Source: Sodiomyces alkalinus F11
Taxonomy: Eukaryota > Ascomycota > Sordariomycetes > Glomerellales > Plectosphaerellaceae
Direction of reading: 5' to 3'
Assembly (NCBI RefSeq): GCF_003711515.1
Contig: NW_021167089.1
Location: forward strand, 1,341,799 to 1,405,798
Length of the DNA stretch: 64,000 nucleotides
Shown: piece by piece, positions 1 to 10,817 of the stretch
How positions within the stretch are numbered: the stretch's first letter is position 1
How the letters are laid out: every line of letters begins with the position of its first letter
Made by a program: the position numbers and the translations under genes
Notes under the pieces: model-generated
What the model was told of the DNA's origin: nothing
Seen by the model: the letters and a program-made list of their open reading frames with translations, nothing else
Database searches by the model: none

Positions 1-3000
1 CCGCGAGGAGGACCTCAACTCAGGTCCTATCCTCAGGCCCGGGGACCCCGCAAGTGTCAGATGCTAGTGTTCATGGTACAACCGGGGAGATACTCATCCC
101 CGACCCTGCTTTGCTCGGAGGAGGTGATGTTTCCAGCAATCCCTCGGCAGCTCCGTCTCGAGTGAACCAGCTTGGGGCTACAGAGAGAGGCCAGATTCCT
201 CCGCAAGACCCTCATCCATCCGCCATAGCTCCTCCACCTGCCTCTGCTCCGCCGCCATCTGCTCCCACTGTCTCTCCGTCTACACATCTACCACCTTCAA
301 CGGGGTTGCAACGAGGCGCCAACCGAACAGGTTCAGAAGCAGGCGAATGGGACAAATGGTCAATGCAGATCACTGAACGTGTCCGGCTTGTCTATCACAC
401 CCTGGTGGAGAGCAAGGATGTGTATACCATTCCAAGATACGGAATCTTGAAAAAAGCTTTGCAAAACAAAGATGCGGCTTTTATAGGAACTCACCAACTC
501 TTTTGCACATGGACCCTGGAAGGGTCCATGGTGAGCATGCATCTCAACCTGGAAATGCCTGTGATAGTTTCTGCGTTCAACATCATTCAGGATGGCCTTG
601 CACCCAACAACATGCGAGGAGAGGATCTGCTCTGGCTTGCACGTTTCCCCTACTCGTCTCCTCTTCACTGGATGCAATCTCCTTTTGTCCAAGGAAAATT
701 TCTCACTTGGCTTTCCATCTTCCTGAACAATCTTGCGTCTCGGTGGCCAACCTTGGTTCGAGAAATTAGGGAGCGGCAGTATCCGCTCCTTGCTGAGGAG
801 CTACGTGCTCTACTGCTTGTCAGATCACCTCTTCTTGAGGTGATTCTCTTCATAGCCAGTCGAACACATCTCGGCATCCCGAACGTCATGAATAATGCGA
901 TTGCGGCTCAAATGCTTCAACTCCATTATGAAGATGCTCAAAACTTCTCCTCGCCGGACCAGTCTAATCGAGACTCTTTTAAGGCAAGGCTCACAGCGGA
1001 ATATTCGGGTTTGTATCGACGGCATCTCGACCTACAAAACCAGATGCCCCGAAAGTCTTTCCTCCGAGACAATTTTAACGCTCCGGACTTTTCTCAGACA
1101 CAACCCTCCTTCCAGGGAGACTACCCAGCACTAAGGAACATGTCACACTCCGATCATATGGCTCAGGGGAGCCCATCGGCATCATCTGCTTTGCAGCATC
1201 ATTCTTCCTTCGTACCGGCCATGCCCTATCACTACCCGGCAACACAGCCTCAGCACCTGCCGAATATGAATGGTCAATCTTCCCACCCAATGCCTACACC
1301 CATGCGCGTCAATTCCTCGGTAGGTCCTCGGCAAGGGCAGTACCAAGGCGCTCATCCTTCGACCGGTAGGAATTCAACAGCGTATGGAATGACACCCCAG
1401 GCAGGGGTCTCAATGTTTCCAACTGCTGTCAGCCACCCTCAACAATATTGTGCTCAAGGCCGACCTCTCCCTGCCGTGCATACGGCCCTAGATAGCACTG
1501 AGTCGTTGCCAAGGATCGCCGCCCACGCCCGCGGCATGCAGAATGGGTATGTGACCCTTCAAAGTCAGTCGTACGGCCACGGGTATCCAGTGAATCGTCC
1601 AGTTGTGTTTTCACAGAATCCAGCCCACCGGACGAGCTCCGTGTTGTACCAAACGAATCCCACCCAACAGGCGAGTGCTACCCAGCGTATGAATCAACTT
1701 CAGCTTCAAGCACAGCATCACGCCCAGCATCAAGCCCAGCAGACGAATCAGTCCCAGCAGACGCGAGGACAGGCGCAACCAGAGAACCAGCTTCCGACGG
1801 GACCCCCAGTCCAGCGTTCTCGCCTGTCCTCCCAGATACCTCTTGTGCTTTCTCCACTGTCTCGTTCCCCTTCCCAGACCATTCCGCCGGGGTCAGCGCC
1901 GCCTGCATCTGGGGTGCAGATGTTACAGTCCCCGCTCATGGCACAGCCCGATCAGCAACTCCCAGATGTCAGACTGTCGTCAATACGGCCAACGAGGGGG
2001 ACTGGTCCATCTGGCCCAGCTCAGCATGATACGGTTCGAACGACACCAAGCCACATGCTTCTGCCACCGGCAAACTATCGGATAGGGCTAGATCGATACC
2101 CACCATCACCGTACACCCCCATGTCCTTTGCAGTGTCGCTTCACCAAGTGCAAGTCCATAGTCCGAGGCGTGCTCCTCAACGTCTTCCGGGAGCAGGAGT
2201 GCAAGAGCGGGACCAGGAGAGGCATTACCAATCCGTCAAGAGGCTCCTCGTCGGCCCGGTGAAGGCCAAACCTGTTCTTGTCATAAATGAGCTGGAGTTC
2301 ACTTTGTCGGATCCAGATTCACAACCGCCGAGACTATCCACTCCTCAAACCAAAGCAGGCTGCTGGCTACCGGTGTGTGAGTACTCCGACGGCTCGTTGA
2401 GATATCGCCTGCGCATCTGCAAGTTCCAAAACCAGAATAACGGAAGTACCATATGCGAATCTGACTGGGTGGTGCAGCCGACTGACTGGCCTAAACATTT
2501 ATTTGTCACGGTGAATGATATGGCGGCGGAAATTCGTCGCAAGACACACTATGGCCAAGACCAGCCCCTCGAACTGACGCCCTTTGTTCGGACCGGGACA
2601 AACAAGGTGCAAATCAGCATCACGAGCGACATGCCTCGAGATGGGGCCTATTTCATCGCTGTCGAGCTTGTGGAGACTCTCAGTCACGGCCATATAATGA
2701 ACATGGTGCGCAAAGACGGGGTAATCCCGGTCGAGTCGACCAAGCTTGTGATCCAGAATCGCCTACAGCCGAAAAACGTCGCAGCCGAGGGGCGGTGCGA
2801 TGACGACGACGACTTAGCCATCATGGGTAGCTCGGTGAGCATCGACCTGGCAGATCCGTTCGCGGCGAGCATGTTCACCATCCCGGCCCGTGGCGCGTCC
2901 TGTACTCACCTCGAATGTTTTGACTTGGAGATATGGCTTAACACGCGACCCAGCAAACCGATACCCTACCGCACGGAGCACTGTTTGTGCGATGCATGCG

Positions 3001-3320
3001 AGAACGAGAGAGGCCTGGGTCCAGAGCCTTCGCTCACGGACAAGTGGGGCTGCCCGCTGTGCGGCAAAGATGCTCGGCCGTATAGTCTCCGAATTGACAG
3101 CTTCCTGGCCGACCTTGGGGCAAATTTGAAAGCCACCGGCAAGGCCGGAACGAAGATGATTACCGTCGCCGCAGACGGTACATGGCAGGCGAAAGAAGAA
3201 ACGGCCGAGGAGAGTGGCACGGAGAGCCCAGTTTCCGATAACGAGAGGCCCCAGAAGCGTATCAAATCCAGCTCCGGCAAGGTCGCTCGATCGGTTCTCG
3301 AAGTGATCGAGTTGGATTGA
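1..3320 (+). CDS. SP-RING (MIZ) zinc-finger protein, probable SUMO E3 ligase-like, 5' partial
   Basis: The frame is open from the window edge, so the true start lies upstream; in-frame GTG at 54 is not a credible start. At least 1088 residues are visible. The C-terminal part (numbered from base 54) carries an SP-RING: C950-x-H952, ECFD at 954-957, then W and CPLC at about 998-1003, followed by an LRIDSFL helix. This arrangement defines Siz/PIAS/ZMIZ SUMO ligases. About 200 residues before it form a folded region (VLVINELEFTL onward), as in ZMIZ-like proteins. The N-terminal 700 residues are low complexity, rich in Pro, Ser and Gln, including a Q/H tract near 1699-1770. The role in nuclear SUMO transfer is inferred from the family; no SUMO-interaction motif was tested. 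No intron is evident. TGA ends the frame at 3320. Confidence 0.85.
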   Translation, partial: ARRTSTQVLSSGPGTPQVSDASVHGTTGEILIPDPALLGGGDVSSNPSAAPSRVNQLGATERGQIPPQDPHPSAIAPPPASAPPPSAPTVSPSTHLPPSTGLQRGANRTGSEAGEWDKWSMQITERVRLVYHTLVESKDVYTIPRYGILKKALQNKDAAFIGTHQLFCTWTLEGSMVSMHLNLEMPVIVSAFNIIQDGLAPNNMRGEDLLWLARFPYSSPLHWMQSPFVQGKFLTWLSIFLNNLASRWPTLVREIRERQYPLLAEELRALLLVRSPLLEVILFIASRTHLGIPNVMNNAIAAQMLQLHYEDAQNFSSPDQSNRDSFKARLTAEYSGLYRRHLDLQNQMPRKSFLRDNFNAPDFSQTQPSFQGDYPALRNMSHSDHMAQGSPSASSALQHHSSFVPAMPYHYPATQPQHLPNMNGQSSHPMPTPMRVNSSVGPRQGQYQGAHPSTGRNSTAYGMTPQAGVSMFPTAVSHPQQYCAQGRPLPAVHTALDSTESLPRIAAHARGMQNGYVTLQSQSYGHGYPVNRPVVFSQNPAHRTSSVLYQTNPTQQASATQRMNQLQLQAQHHAQHQAQQTNQSQQTRGQAQPENQLPTGPPVQRSRLSSQIPLVLSPLSRSPSQTIPPGSAPPASGVQMLQSPLMAQPDQQLPDVRLSSIRPTRGTGPSGPAQHDTVRTTPSHMLLPPANYRIGLDRYPPSPYTPMSFAVSLHQVQVHSPRRAPQRLPGAGVQERDQERHYQSVKRLLVGPVKAKPVLVINELEFTLSDPDSQPPRLSTPQTKAGCWLPVCEYSDGSLRYRLRICKFQNQNNGSTICESDWVVQPTDWPKHLFVTVNDMAAEIRRKTHYGQDQPLELTPFVRTGTNKVQISITSDMPRDGAYFIAVELVETLSHGHIMNMVRKDGVIPVESTKLVIQNRLQPKNVAAEGRCDDDDDLAIMGSSVSIDLADPFAASMFTIPARGASCTHLECFDLEIWLNTRPSKPIPYRTEHCLCDACENERGLGPEPSLTDKWGCPLCGKDARPYSLRIDSFLADLGANLKATGKAGTKMITVAADGTWQAKEETAEESGTESPVSDNERPQKRIKSSSGKVARSVLEVIELD

Positions 3321-4831
3321 GACATCCGGCTTGTCGTCTCTCTCTCTCTATTTTTTTTCTTCCCTTTTTTGTCTCCATTTCATTTGCATTTCATTTACAT
3401 TCCCCCCCTTTTTTTTCCTTTTTTTCCCTTTTTTCCCTTTTCTTGTCTTTCATCTTTGTTCATAAGGACAGGGATTTTTAGGGAGGGCTTTCAGGCGCTA
3501 TCTTCAGATGTGGTTTTCTTGCTTTTTGTCGGTTGGGCGTTCGCTAAATCTGTGTCTTACGGTCTTTGATTCCGTGGACTTGACAGGTTGGGAAACGACT
3601 AGGACTGGGTAATAAGCTGAAGCGTAAAATACCCCTTTCTGTTATCGTACTTGGGTGTGTGGCTAGGCGTTTGGGATGGCTACCTTAAGGACAGGTTCAC
3701 CGACTGATCAGGAGCGAGATACCCAAGGCATGGCTAAACAGAAACATTAAACGGAAGGGGGAGCAAGAATTTTTCTCGATCAATGCAGGTCTCCCAAACA
3801 TTCCCGAGAAAATACACACAACAAAAAATAGATGATACCTATTTGACCCGGCTCTTTGCTATAATGATCAGCAGATGGAGTATGGAAGTGTCCCCAAGTT
3901 CAACTTCCGTCAGGACAGGTTAACATGAGAACACGGCCGGGCCGGACCGAACGGGCGAACAGACGAACTGGGCCTTCATTGGCCAACTCGTTCCCATGAT
4001 TATCTATCTGGGTATGTGTCTGTCAGCATAGAAGACAAAGGTAATAACGTAGCCGGCTCATAAGTGAGTCGTGGCGGAGGATCCCATGATTCAATACAGA
4101 ACGGTCCAAGTAGCGTTCCCCGGCCTCCTTGCACTGCCCCAAGTTGATGGCTCCCCGACGAGTTTCTGTATTCCCTTAATCGTTACAAGTTCTTATGGAC
4201 ACTTCGTGGTCGGGAGAGGTAGGTACCTTTAGGTACCTGAACTAATGAAGGTGGGAATGACATCAGACCCACCACATCGAGTATCTTTACGTAAGGTACC
4301 TTATGTCAGATACAGCGTAACCGTAAAATAACGTAGAAGAACAGTAATAGGGCACTCCACACGTCTAACACAATGTGGTATGTCACACCCCGATAAGTGT
4401 GTGGTGGCATCTGACAGAAATTAAGAAGGTACGTATAAAATATCACTGCTTATACCTCTATAGCCGGGACCCCGGTCAATATAAGTGGTTTATATATTAA
4501 AGAACCTGCCTCTGTATTTGTATATTTTACCTGCTGGATATCTATATATGCCTGCTATTTATACACACCCTATATTAAACTGTCTCTATTGTCCTTCCCT
4601 TCTGACCTCTGGGTGGAGGCCTCCATGGCCGACACTTGACGATATTGACCATTCGAACAGGCCAGGAGCCCATTCCAAGCTCTCTCCAATCTGGCCGTTG
4701 CAACACCGTTCTCGATCACAACAGAGTACGACCGACCCCAAGCGAGCCAGGTGGCCTGACATTACACGTCGCCCCACAACACGCGAAGCGACACGACGTG
4801 AGGTCGGAAGTCCCGACAAAAACTTGCGGCC
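3321..4831. other. Spacer: pyrimidine-rich 3' flank and arrestin-gene promoter
   Basis: No gene seen. A T/C-rich stretch (about 3339-3450) follows the SP-RING gene and is probably its 3' UTR. GGTACC-type palindromes occur at 4218-4238 and 4290-4303. AT-rich TATAT-containing sequence lies at 4480-4570, upstream of the arrestin gene. Confidence 0.6.
4218..4303. repeat. GGTACC palindrome cluster 1
   Basis: AGGTACCTTTAGGTACCT is followed about 55 bases later by AAGGTACCTTA. It belongs to a family of near-palindromic GGTACC blocks seen in several spacers of this window. Confidence 0.6.
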
Positions 4832-6565
4832 ATGTCAATACGAATTGCCCTCGACAACCAGCCCGAGTTATACACCAACCTAGATGTTATTCAAGGCCGC
4901 ATTGTCCTTTCTCTGAATCGGGCTGAGCAAGTGGGCGGGATCGTCGTCAAACTTGAGGGCGAATGCAAGACGGCTCTCACTCTCTCCCCTACCCCTTTCG
5001 ACCAACCCCACCGCCCGCAACAACCCCGCCTTCCCAGCGCCGGTCCTCCGGGCAGTGTCGTCGACGAGAGCCACAAGATCCTATACAAATTCCAACAAGT
5101 GTTTCCAACATACGAGGATGACGCTGCCAACAGCTCAGTTGGCGGGAGCTATGTGCTACAGGGTGGCCTCCACGAGTTCCCCTTCAGGTTCAAGTTACCT
5201 CTGAACAATATGTGTAGCGACCAGGCCGCCATGGCAAAAATGGGAGGGCTTGGCGGGATAGGCGGGTTCTCTGATGGAAGCGGCATCTTCGGTTTGGGAG
5301 GTATGCGCGTCATGGACGGAAGCAAGCAGCTCTTCCTTCAGCACATCACCAAGACGCTTCCCCCTTCCTTCACCAGTATGCCCGGCGCTGCCGAAGTCCG
5401 CTACTACCTCAAGGTCACTATCCAACGTCCTGGCCTCCTCAGAGAGAACTGGCGTTACCAGACCGGCTTCAAGTTCATGCCCGTCGAGCCACCTCGCCCG
5501 CCCCTGACGGGTGAGGAAGTATTCGCTCGTCGATCCTTCACTTTCTCACCTCGCGCATCTACCCCGACGTCCCCGGCACCCACACCCACTCCCACGCCCA
5601 CGCCCACGCCGGCGAAGAAGCGGAGCCCGTTTTTCGGCTTTAATAAGGATAAAGCTCCCGCCCCTAACGGTGGCTCGCCCGCGTCTTCCTCGGATGCCGC
5701 TGTGGTACCCCCCTCCGTCGAGATCTCCGCCCGCCTACCCCATCCTTCTATCCTCACTTGCAACCAGCCCATCCCGCTACGTATTCTTGCGAAGAAGCTC
5801 CTTCCCTCCCACGAGCAAGTTTACATTACCTCCCTCCAGATCGAAGTCATTGGTAACATGACCCTGCGAGCCCACGAGATGCGTTACAGGCATTCCAACC
5901 GATGGATTGTGGTGAACCAGACGGACATGGCCATACCCGTGCTCCGCGATCCGAAGTCGGAGGACCTCGGCGTCGAGTCGGTCGTGCCGGATGACATCTG
6001 GCGCCAAATTCCCCTCCCCAACACCATCGGCCCTTCATTCACGACGTGCAACCTCCAGCGGACGCACGAGCTGGAACTCAAAATAGGGTTGAGTTGGGGG
6101 TTGCCGTCACCGTCCCGAAGCCTCCTCGGTCGCAACAAAGACCCCACGCCTCAGTCGATCTACCTGCCGTTGCACTTCTCCAAAGTCCAGGTCTATTCGG
6201 GCATCTCCCCTCCTGGTGGCCTCGCGACTTCGGCACAGGCGTCCGGTCAACTGAGTCCCGCGACGTCGGGAACGACCTCGGCCGTTCCCGTGGATCCGAG
6301 TAGGCCTCCGAGGTTACCCCCACGGACGAACACAAGCCAAAGTCTGTCTGCGCAGCCGCAGCCGCAGCCGCAAACCCAGTCGCAAGCCCAGCCGCAAACC
6401 CAGCCGCAAACCCAGCCGGCGCACGATCCATTATATCCTCCACAATTAGACCCTTCCGGGCCGTCGTCTCCTTACGACGACGCGCCTCCGAGTTACGACG
6501 AAGCCATGGCCGAGACGGCTACGGGGCCGTCCTCAGGTGGCCCTGCCAATGGCGACAAGGGGTAG
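4832..6565 (+). CDS. Arrestin-domain protein with PPxY motif (ART-like ubiquitin-ligase adaptor)
   Basis: A 577-residue single-exon gene. The start ATG sits in a good context (gccATGtc). The N-terminal half has the arrestin beta-sandwich pattern (LDVIQGRIVLSLN near residue 18, VGGIVVKLEGE near 34, YYLKVTIQR near 190); the second half continues with the arrestin C-lobe pattern. A TP repeat (about 5570-5615) and a Q/P/T repeat (about 6350-6420) are disordered linkers. The tail holds PPSY at about residue 552, a PPxY motif of the type bound by WW domains of Rsp5/Nedd4 ligases. Fungal arrestins of this type recruit the ligase to plasma-membrane transporters for endocytosis; that role is inferred, and the cargo is unknown. 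No intron seen. Confidence 0.88.
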   Translation: MSIRIALDNQPELYTNLDVIQGRIVLSLNRAEQVGGIVVKLEGECKTALTLSPTPFDQPHRPQQPRLPSAGPPGSVVDESHKILYKFQQVFPTYEDDAANSSVGGSYVLQGGLHEFPFRFKLPLNNMCSDQAAMAKMGGLGGIGGFSDGSGIFGLGGMRVMDGSKQLFLQHITKTLPPSFTSMPGAAEVRYYLKVTIQRPGLLRENWRYQTGFKFMPVEPPRPPLTGEEVFARRSFTFSPRASTPTSPAPTPTPTPTPTPAKKRSPFFGFNKDKAPAPNGGSPASSSDAAVVPPSVEISARLPHPSILTCNQPIPLRILAKKLLPSHEQVYITSLQIEVIGNMTLRAHEMRYRHSNRWIVVNQTDMAIPVLRDPKSEDLGVESVVPDDIWRQIPLPNTIGPSFTTCNLQRTHELELKIGLSWGLPSPSRSLLGRNKDPTPQSIYLPLHFSKVQVYSGISPPGGLATSAQASGQLSPATSGTTSAVPVDPSRPPRLPPRTNTSQSLSAQPQPQPQTQSQAQPQTQPQTQPAHDPLYPPQLDPSGPSSPYDDAPPSYDEAMAETATGPSSGGPANGDKG

Positions 6566-7146
6566 TAAAATCGCCGCAGGAAAGCAAAATCAGAGATAGA
6601 CAGTAACTCATTAGTCTAATAAACAATAATGAACGAAATAGGCTTAACTTGCCTATTAATACTGTATAACTACCACGGATATATATACTAAGGAAAATAA
6701 TGAACAAAGTGGTACTAGCCCCTTAAAAAATGGTATACGGAGGTTAAATCCATCCTACAGACACCTAAAGTCAGGAGAGGCGTTTCTGGGGAGGTTAGCA
6801 CAGAACGTATGTATCCCATGCTGTATCACTACCCTGCTCATTACCTTATTACCCTGTATCACCTGGGCACAGTGATCTTCGATCTATCTATCCCCACGTG
6901 TTTCTAGATAGAGTTCTTACTACGTACCTGGTACCTTAGTGAAATGTTTGTCTATCTAAATGTTTCTCAGTACCTTATATATGTATTGTCTCCGTACTTG
7001 TGACACATGCCGCTATTATCACGTCTAATAGAATCTGCCCACAAGTCTACCTCAGGGATGGTAAGCAAGGAACCCCCAAACTCCACGTTGAGGAAAAGGG
7101 GAAGAAGGACAACGCTGTGCAGCAACAACGCAAGAATAAACAATAT
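6566..7146. other. Convergent spacer between arrestin and lipase genes
   Basis: AT-rich, with TACGTACCTGGTACCTTAG at about 6921-6940. No coding potential; it should hold the two 3' UTRs. Confidence 0.55.
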
Positions 7147-8428
7147 TCAAAGGCCCTCTTTCGCGAGCATATCGGCAATGTCTAGATAAAACGCCACGGC
7201 GTTGAAGGTCCTCTTCCGCCCCGTCCAGAGGCGGCGGGCCTCCCAGCGGAGCCAGTTGGTCCAGTTGATGAGATCTAGGTGGGACACACCGACGAGGGTA
7301 CCGCGGTATTCGCCCCAACGACTGCTCGCGACGCTGACGAGCCCATCGTTGGGCCCCTCGGCGTCGTTGACGACTTGCCAGCTCAATCGGAACGGGCTGA
7401 GGAGACCGGGAGGGTCCTCGGAGCGAACGCAGGCGCCGAAACTGAAGTAGCGAACTTCGGGGACGTCGGGGACGGAAGGATTGAAGTCTTGGGCGAGATA
7501 GCGCGGGGACAGCTGGGCGAAGGCGTCTCCGGACCCGGAACCGAGGGCGGGGCCGATGCGGGGGTACCAGGAGGACAGGCGGACGGGGCCGAGCATGTAG
7601 TCGGCGAAAGGACTGCCGCGGTGCGGGGTGGCGACGGTGACGAGGGAGGCGACGCGAAGGCGGGGCCGCAGGACGGAGATCATGTACCGGGCGTCCAGGC
7701 CGCCCATGGAGTGTGCTATGACATTGACAGGTTGGTCCGGGGGGATTTCGGCCTCGATGGAGGCGGCGAGCGCTTCGGCGCGTACGGCAATGGAGGCGGA
7801 GGCGGGCACAGTTGGGGTGACGATCTGGAGGGAGGGGGAGAGGGTCCGGAGGGCGCCGGTGATGCCGTGCCAGTAGTGTATTGGTGGTAGGAAGGGGAGG
7901 GGAAGACGGAGCTCCGAAAAGCCTAGGAGGCCGTGGGCTAGGACGATGGGGTATCGCGGGGCGGCTATTTTTTGTGTGGGTTCACGGGGTAGCTTGATTA
8001 GCCTTGACTTTGTCGAACGGTCGGGGCCTAGGCGGGGTAGTGATGGACGGGATGCCAATTGCGGGACCTGGCAAGGACAGGGGAGGACAGGAGAGGACAA
8101 GACAGAGAAACAAGCAGAGGGGAGAGGGTACAGTGCACGTACAGTAGCTATCCCTCAAGCGGGCATAGTCGTCGATAATCTGCCTCCCGGCATCTTTCAG
8201 CCTAGAATCGGTGGTTTCGGAATGACCCGACGATGACCTTTTCTGAGCCGACTGGTGCAGGCCTCTGCGCTGGCCGCATTGCGAGAACAGCCCCTGTCGC
8301 GGTAAGAGGAGCACAGGGAGAAGGGCGACTGTCTCCTGGCGGAATTGCAGGTGCGGTTGAACTGCCAAAGCAGCCGCGCTTAGCGCTCGTGTGAGTCTTG
8401 GGAGGGCCCTTTGGATGCCTGCCAGCAT
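7147..8428 (-). CDS. Alpha/beta-hydrolase lipase with probable mitochondrial presequence
   Basis: Two exons: 8428-8143 and 8027-7147, giving 388 residues. The donor is GTACGT after SerTyr+T and the acceptor is CCTAG at 8031-8028, which joins the frames in phase 1. Exon 1 encodes an Arg/Leu/Ala-rich, acid-free N-terminus (MLAGIQRALPRLTRAL) typical of a mitochondrial targeting signal, then a helix IIDDYARLRDSY. Exon 2 has the oxyanion HG motif (LAHGLLG), the nucleophile elbow AHSMGG (Ser about 202), TPHRGSP, and later Asp and His-containing motifs (DGLVS, SHLDLINW). This is the fungal lipase-2/triacylglycerol lipase type; the natural ester substrate is unknown. A nearer AG acceptor (about 8069-8068) would shift the frame. 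It is convergent with the arrestin gene. Confidence 0.82.
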
Positions 8429-10817
8429 GGTTTGCGTGGGCTAGAAGGGGCTACGTGGCGGCCGACATAAAGGTTCTGCGTTTTTGGGACTAGGTGGTGA
8501 GTGAACGGTGACGTGGTGGATAACTGGTCAGAGCGGCCCAGGGGGGAAAGATGCATCCAATGTCGCTCTAGGCCAAAAGTTAATAGCCAAGACCCGCTAG
8601 GCTCACAGTAAAGACAAACCGTTGCCACGGTACGCGTTAATTAGCGGAATGTCAGCCGCGATAGCGCTAATCCGGGCAGGGTTCAGGCAACAAGGCAACT
8701 GCAGCTTGTGCGGGCTATATTGCGGGTAGTCACGGGACTACCGCCAGCAGCTAATCAGACAACAGGATTAGTGTAGTCAGATCTCCGACGATCTACGTTG
8801 TAGAAGAGGATTAAACTTATCTCTTTTCCTCTTCCACACACACACACAATATACGTGCTTGTCACACAGGCTATGGGTTGTGGGCTAGGTAGTTATAGCC
8901 TAGGTAGGTATCTGCAGGTGAGGGACGGGACACCCATGTCCACGTCAGGGTATCAGGGTCCCCACTATGACAAAAGTTGTCTCCTTTTGCAGGTGGGGCC
9001 TGCCGTCGGTGCCTGCTAACAAGACGGATTCCCCTCTCCATTCTCCAAGAAGCGAAGACGGAATATGCGACCCTGGCTGGTATCCAAGGTACGTTGTACT
9101 TCGCACGTTCCAGGTTGCAACGTACTTGGGCTGGAACAAAAAGAGCTACCGAGTTTTAAAGGAATCCGCATTCTGGTGGAAACTTTTCTATTTCCTTTTC
9201 TTTTTTTCTTTTGCTTCCAACAGGGCCCAAACACTTCTATCCACTGAACCACATACCGAAAGGTAGGCACACACATTCACTAACCTGCGAATTAAGCTGC
9301 ATGCATACCTAGATAAACACATTAACACGAAAACGGCTCAGTCAATTAATTCCATCGAGTCTGCAGCTTCAGCGATGGCCTGCCATTTGTGAAGTGAGAC
9401 ATCTGTCACAGCGGTATGTGGGATGTCGGCAGTCCCTACACGTATTTCTTCCCCCATACGTTGCGAGTGTAGACGGCAACTGATCGTCAGCGGAACGATA
9501 TCCGCGGGTCGATCTATTCCTCTTTTGAATCTCGATTGAGAAGATAACGAAAGAAACGGGAGAAACCAAACAAACGAAGGGGGCTAGCCACCGCAGGGGG
9601 ACATCAGCCAGACGGCCGCCATATCATCCCTCATTGGTTAAACCACCCGTCTCTAAGCGCCCACCGGTGATCTTCAAGGTCGCGTGTATGCAACATTGCA
9701 ACCCCCGACTGCGGCCTAATAAGTGGATAAAGTCCTCAACGGCCCATCTCATCTTTCGATTGGTGGTTTCAACGGGTTCAACATTGCCGATCCCTTGGCC
9801 GGTGACCGGGGGGAACCGATCCCTCGGGTCCGTTTCCCTCGCGCACCAACAGACAAACGTGACCTTTCTTCACCTTTTCACATCCTGTTCCCCCCTCCCC
9901 CAGTTATCTCCGCTCTCCCGTTTCCCCCCTCCGTCCCAAAAGAAACATCCATGATCCCCGTTCTTCTCTCCTTTTTGTCGGGCTGTGTATGCATACGTTG
10001 TAGGCATGCATGCGTCTTCTGCCTGCATGTCTCGGACTGACCCGAATCCTTGTTGATTGTTCTACGAAGTACGTACTGCAACAAGGACAAACTCCGACTG
10101 CTTTCTGGCCCTTTTTTTCTTTTCTTTTTTCCCCTCCCTTTTCCTTCCGTCTCCCGTCCCTTTAGCGTTTGGTCCCCATTTCACATCGGGCGCCCGTCAT
10201 CCCTCCCGCCCCCCATGTCCGGGACTTGACTCGGCTCATCGCCAACAAACAAAAACAAGAGAAGCCAAATGCACCTCTTAGGACGCGTTCCGTATGTCGT
10301 TGGCTCTCGTGGTGTCGACTGTACCACCCACATACGCACACACGGCAGAACAATCCCATGCAAGTGGACGCACGCTATCAAGACCTGCCCCATCCCAAAT
10401 GCGACCCCAAAAGCTTCCCACAGTGCTGGTTACTCGGCTCCTTTTCTCCCGGCCGATTCCCTCCATTTCCTCCATTTCCTCCATGTCCCTCCTCACCCTC
10501 CATGAACCATGAACGCATCCTAAGCGCCCCGCCCGCCCTATTATTCCATTTGTTCAATCCTGGTGATCCGTCCTGCTGGGCGACTTGGCCTCCAGCCCGC
10601 CCTCCACTCTCTCCCCCCCCCCACGGCCCGTGCCACCCCTTCTCTGCTGCAGTTTTACTGCCGAGGTCCCAAGAGTATATCATCACCAAGACCGCCGAGA
10701 TCTTTTGCTACTTTCCCCCCTTCCGTTTCCTCTTCTTCCCCTTGCTGTTTTCGCCTCATGGACTAGTCACCTCGTCGGTTGTCGCCTGTCCCCAGTCCTC
10801 GTGTTAAACCGGACGCC
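8429..10817. other. Large spacer with long pyrimidine-rich leader
   Basis: No gene recognised. It holds a CA repeat (about 8833-8847), TAGGTA repeats near 8885-8915, and long C/T-rich tracts (about 9860-9950, 10105-10165, 10430-10500, 10600-10620) just upstream of the RTA1-family gene, probably its promoter and 5' UTR. Open frames here translate to Pro/Ser/Phe-rich sequence characteristic of pyrimidine tracts rather than protein. Confidence 0.55.

Noticed and set aside
7279..7890. 203-codon + strand Gly-rich open frame
   Set aside because: Complement of the lipase catalytic region.
10169..10807. 212-codon + strand open frame before the RTA1-family gene
   Set aside because: Pro/Ser/Phe-rich translation of pyrimidine tracts; fits a 5' UTR.
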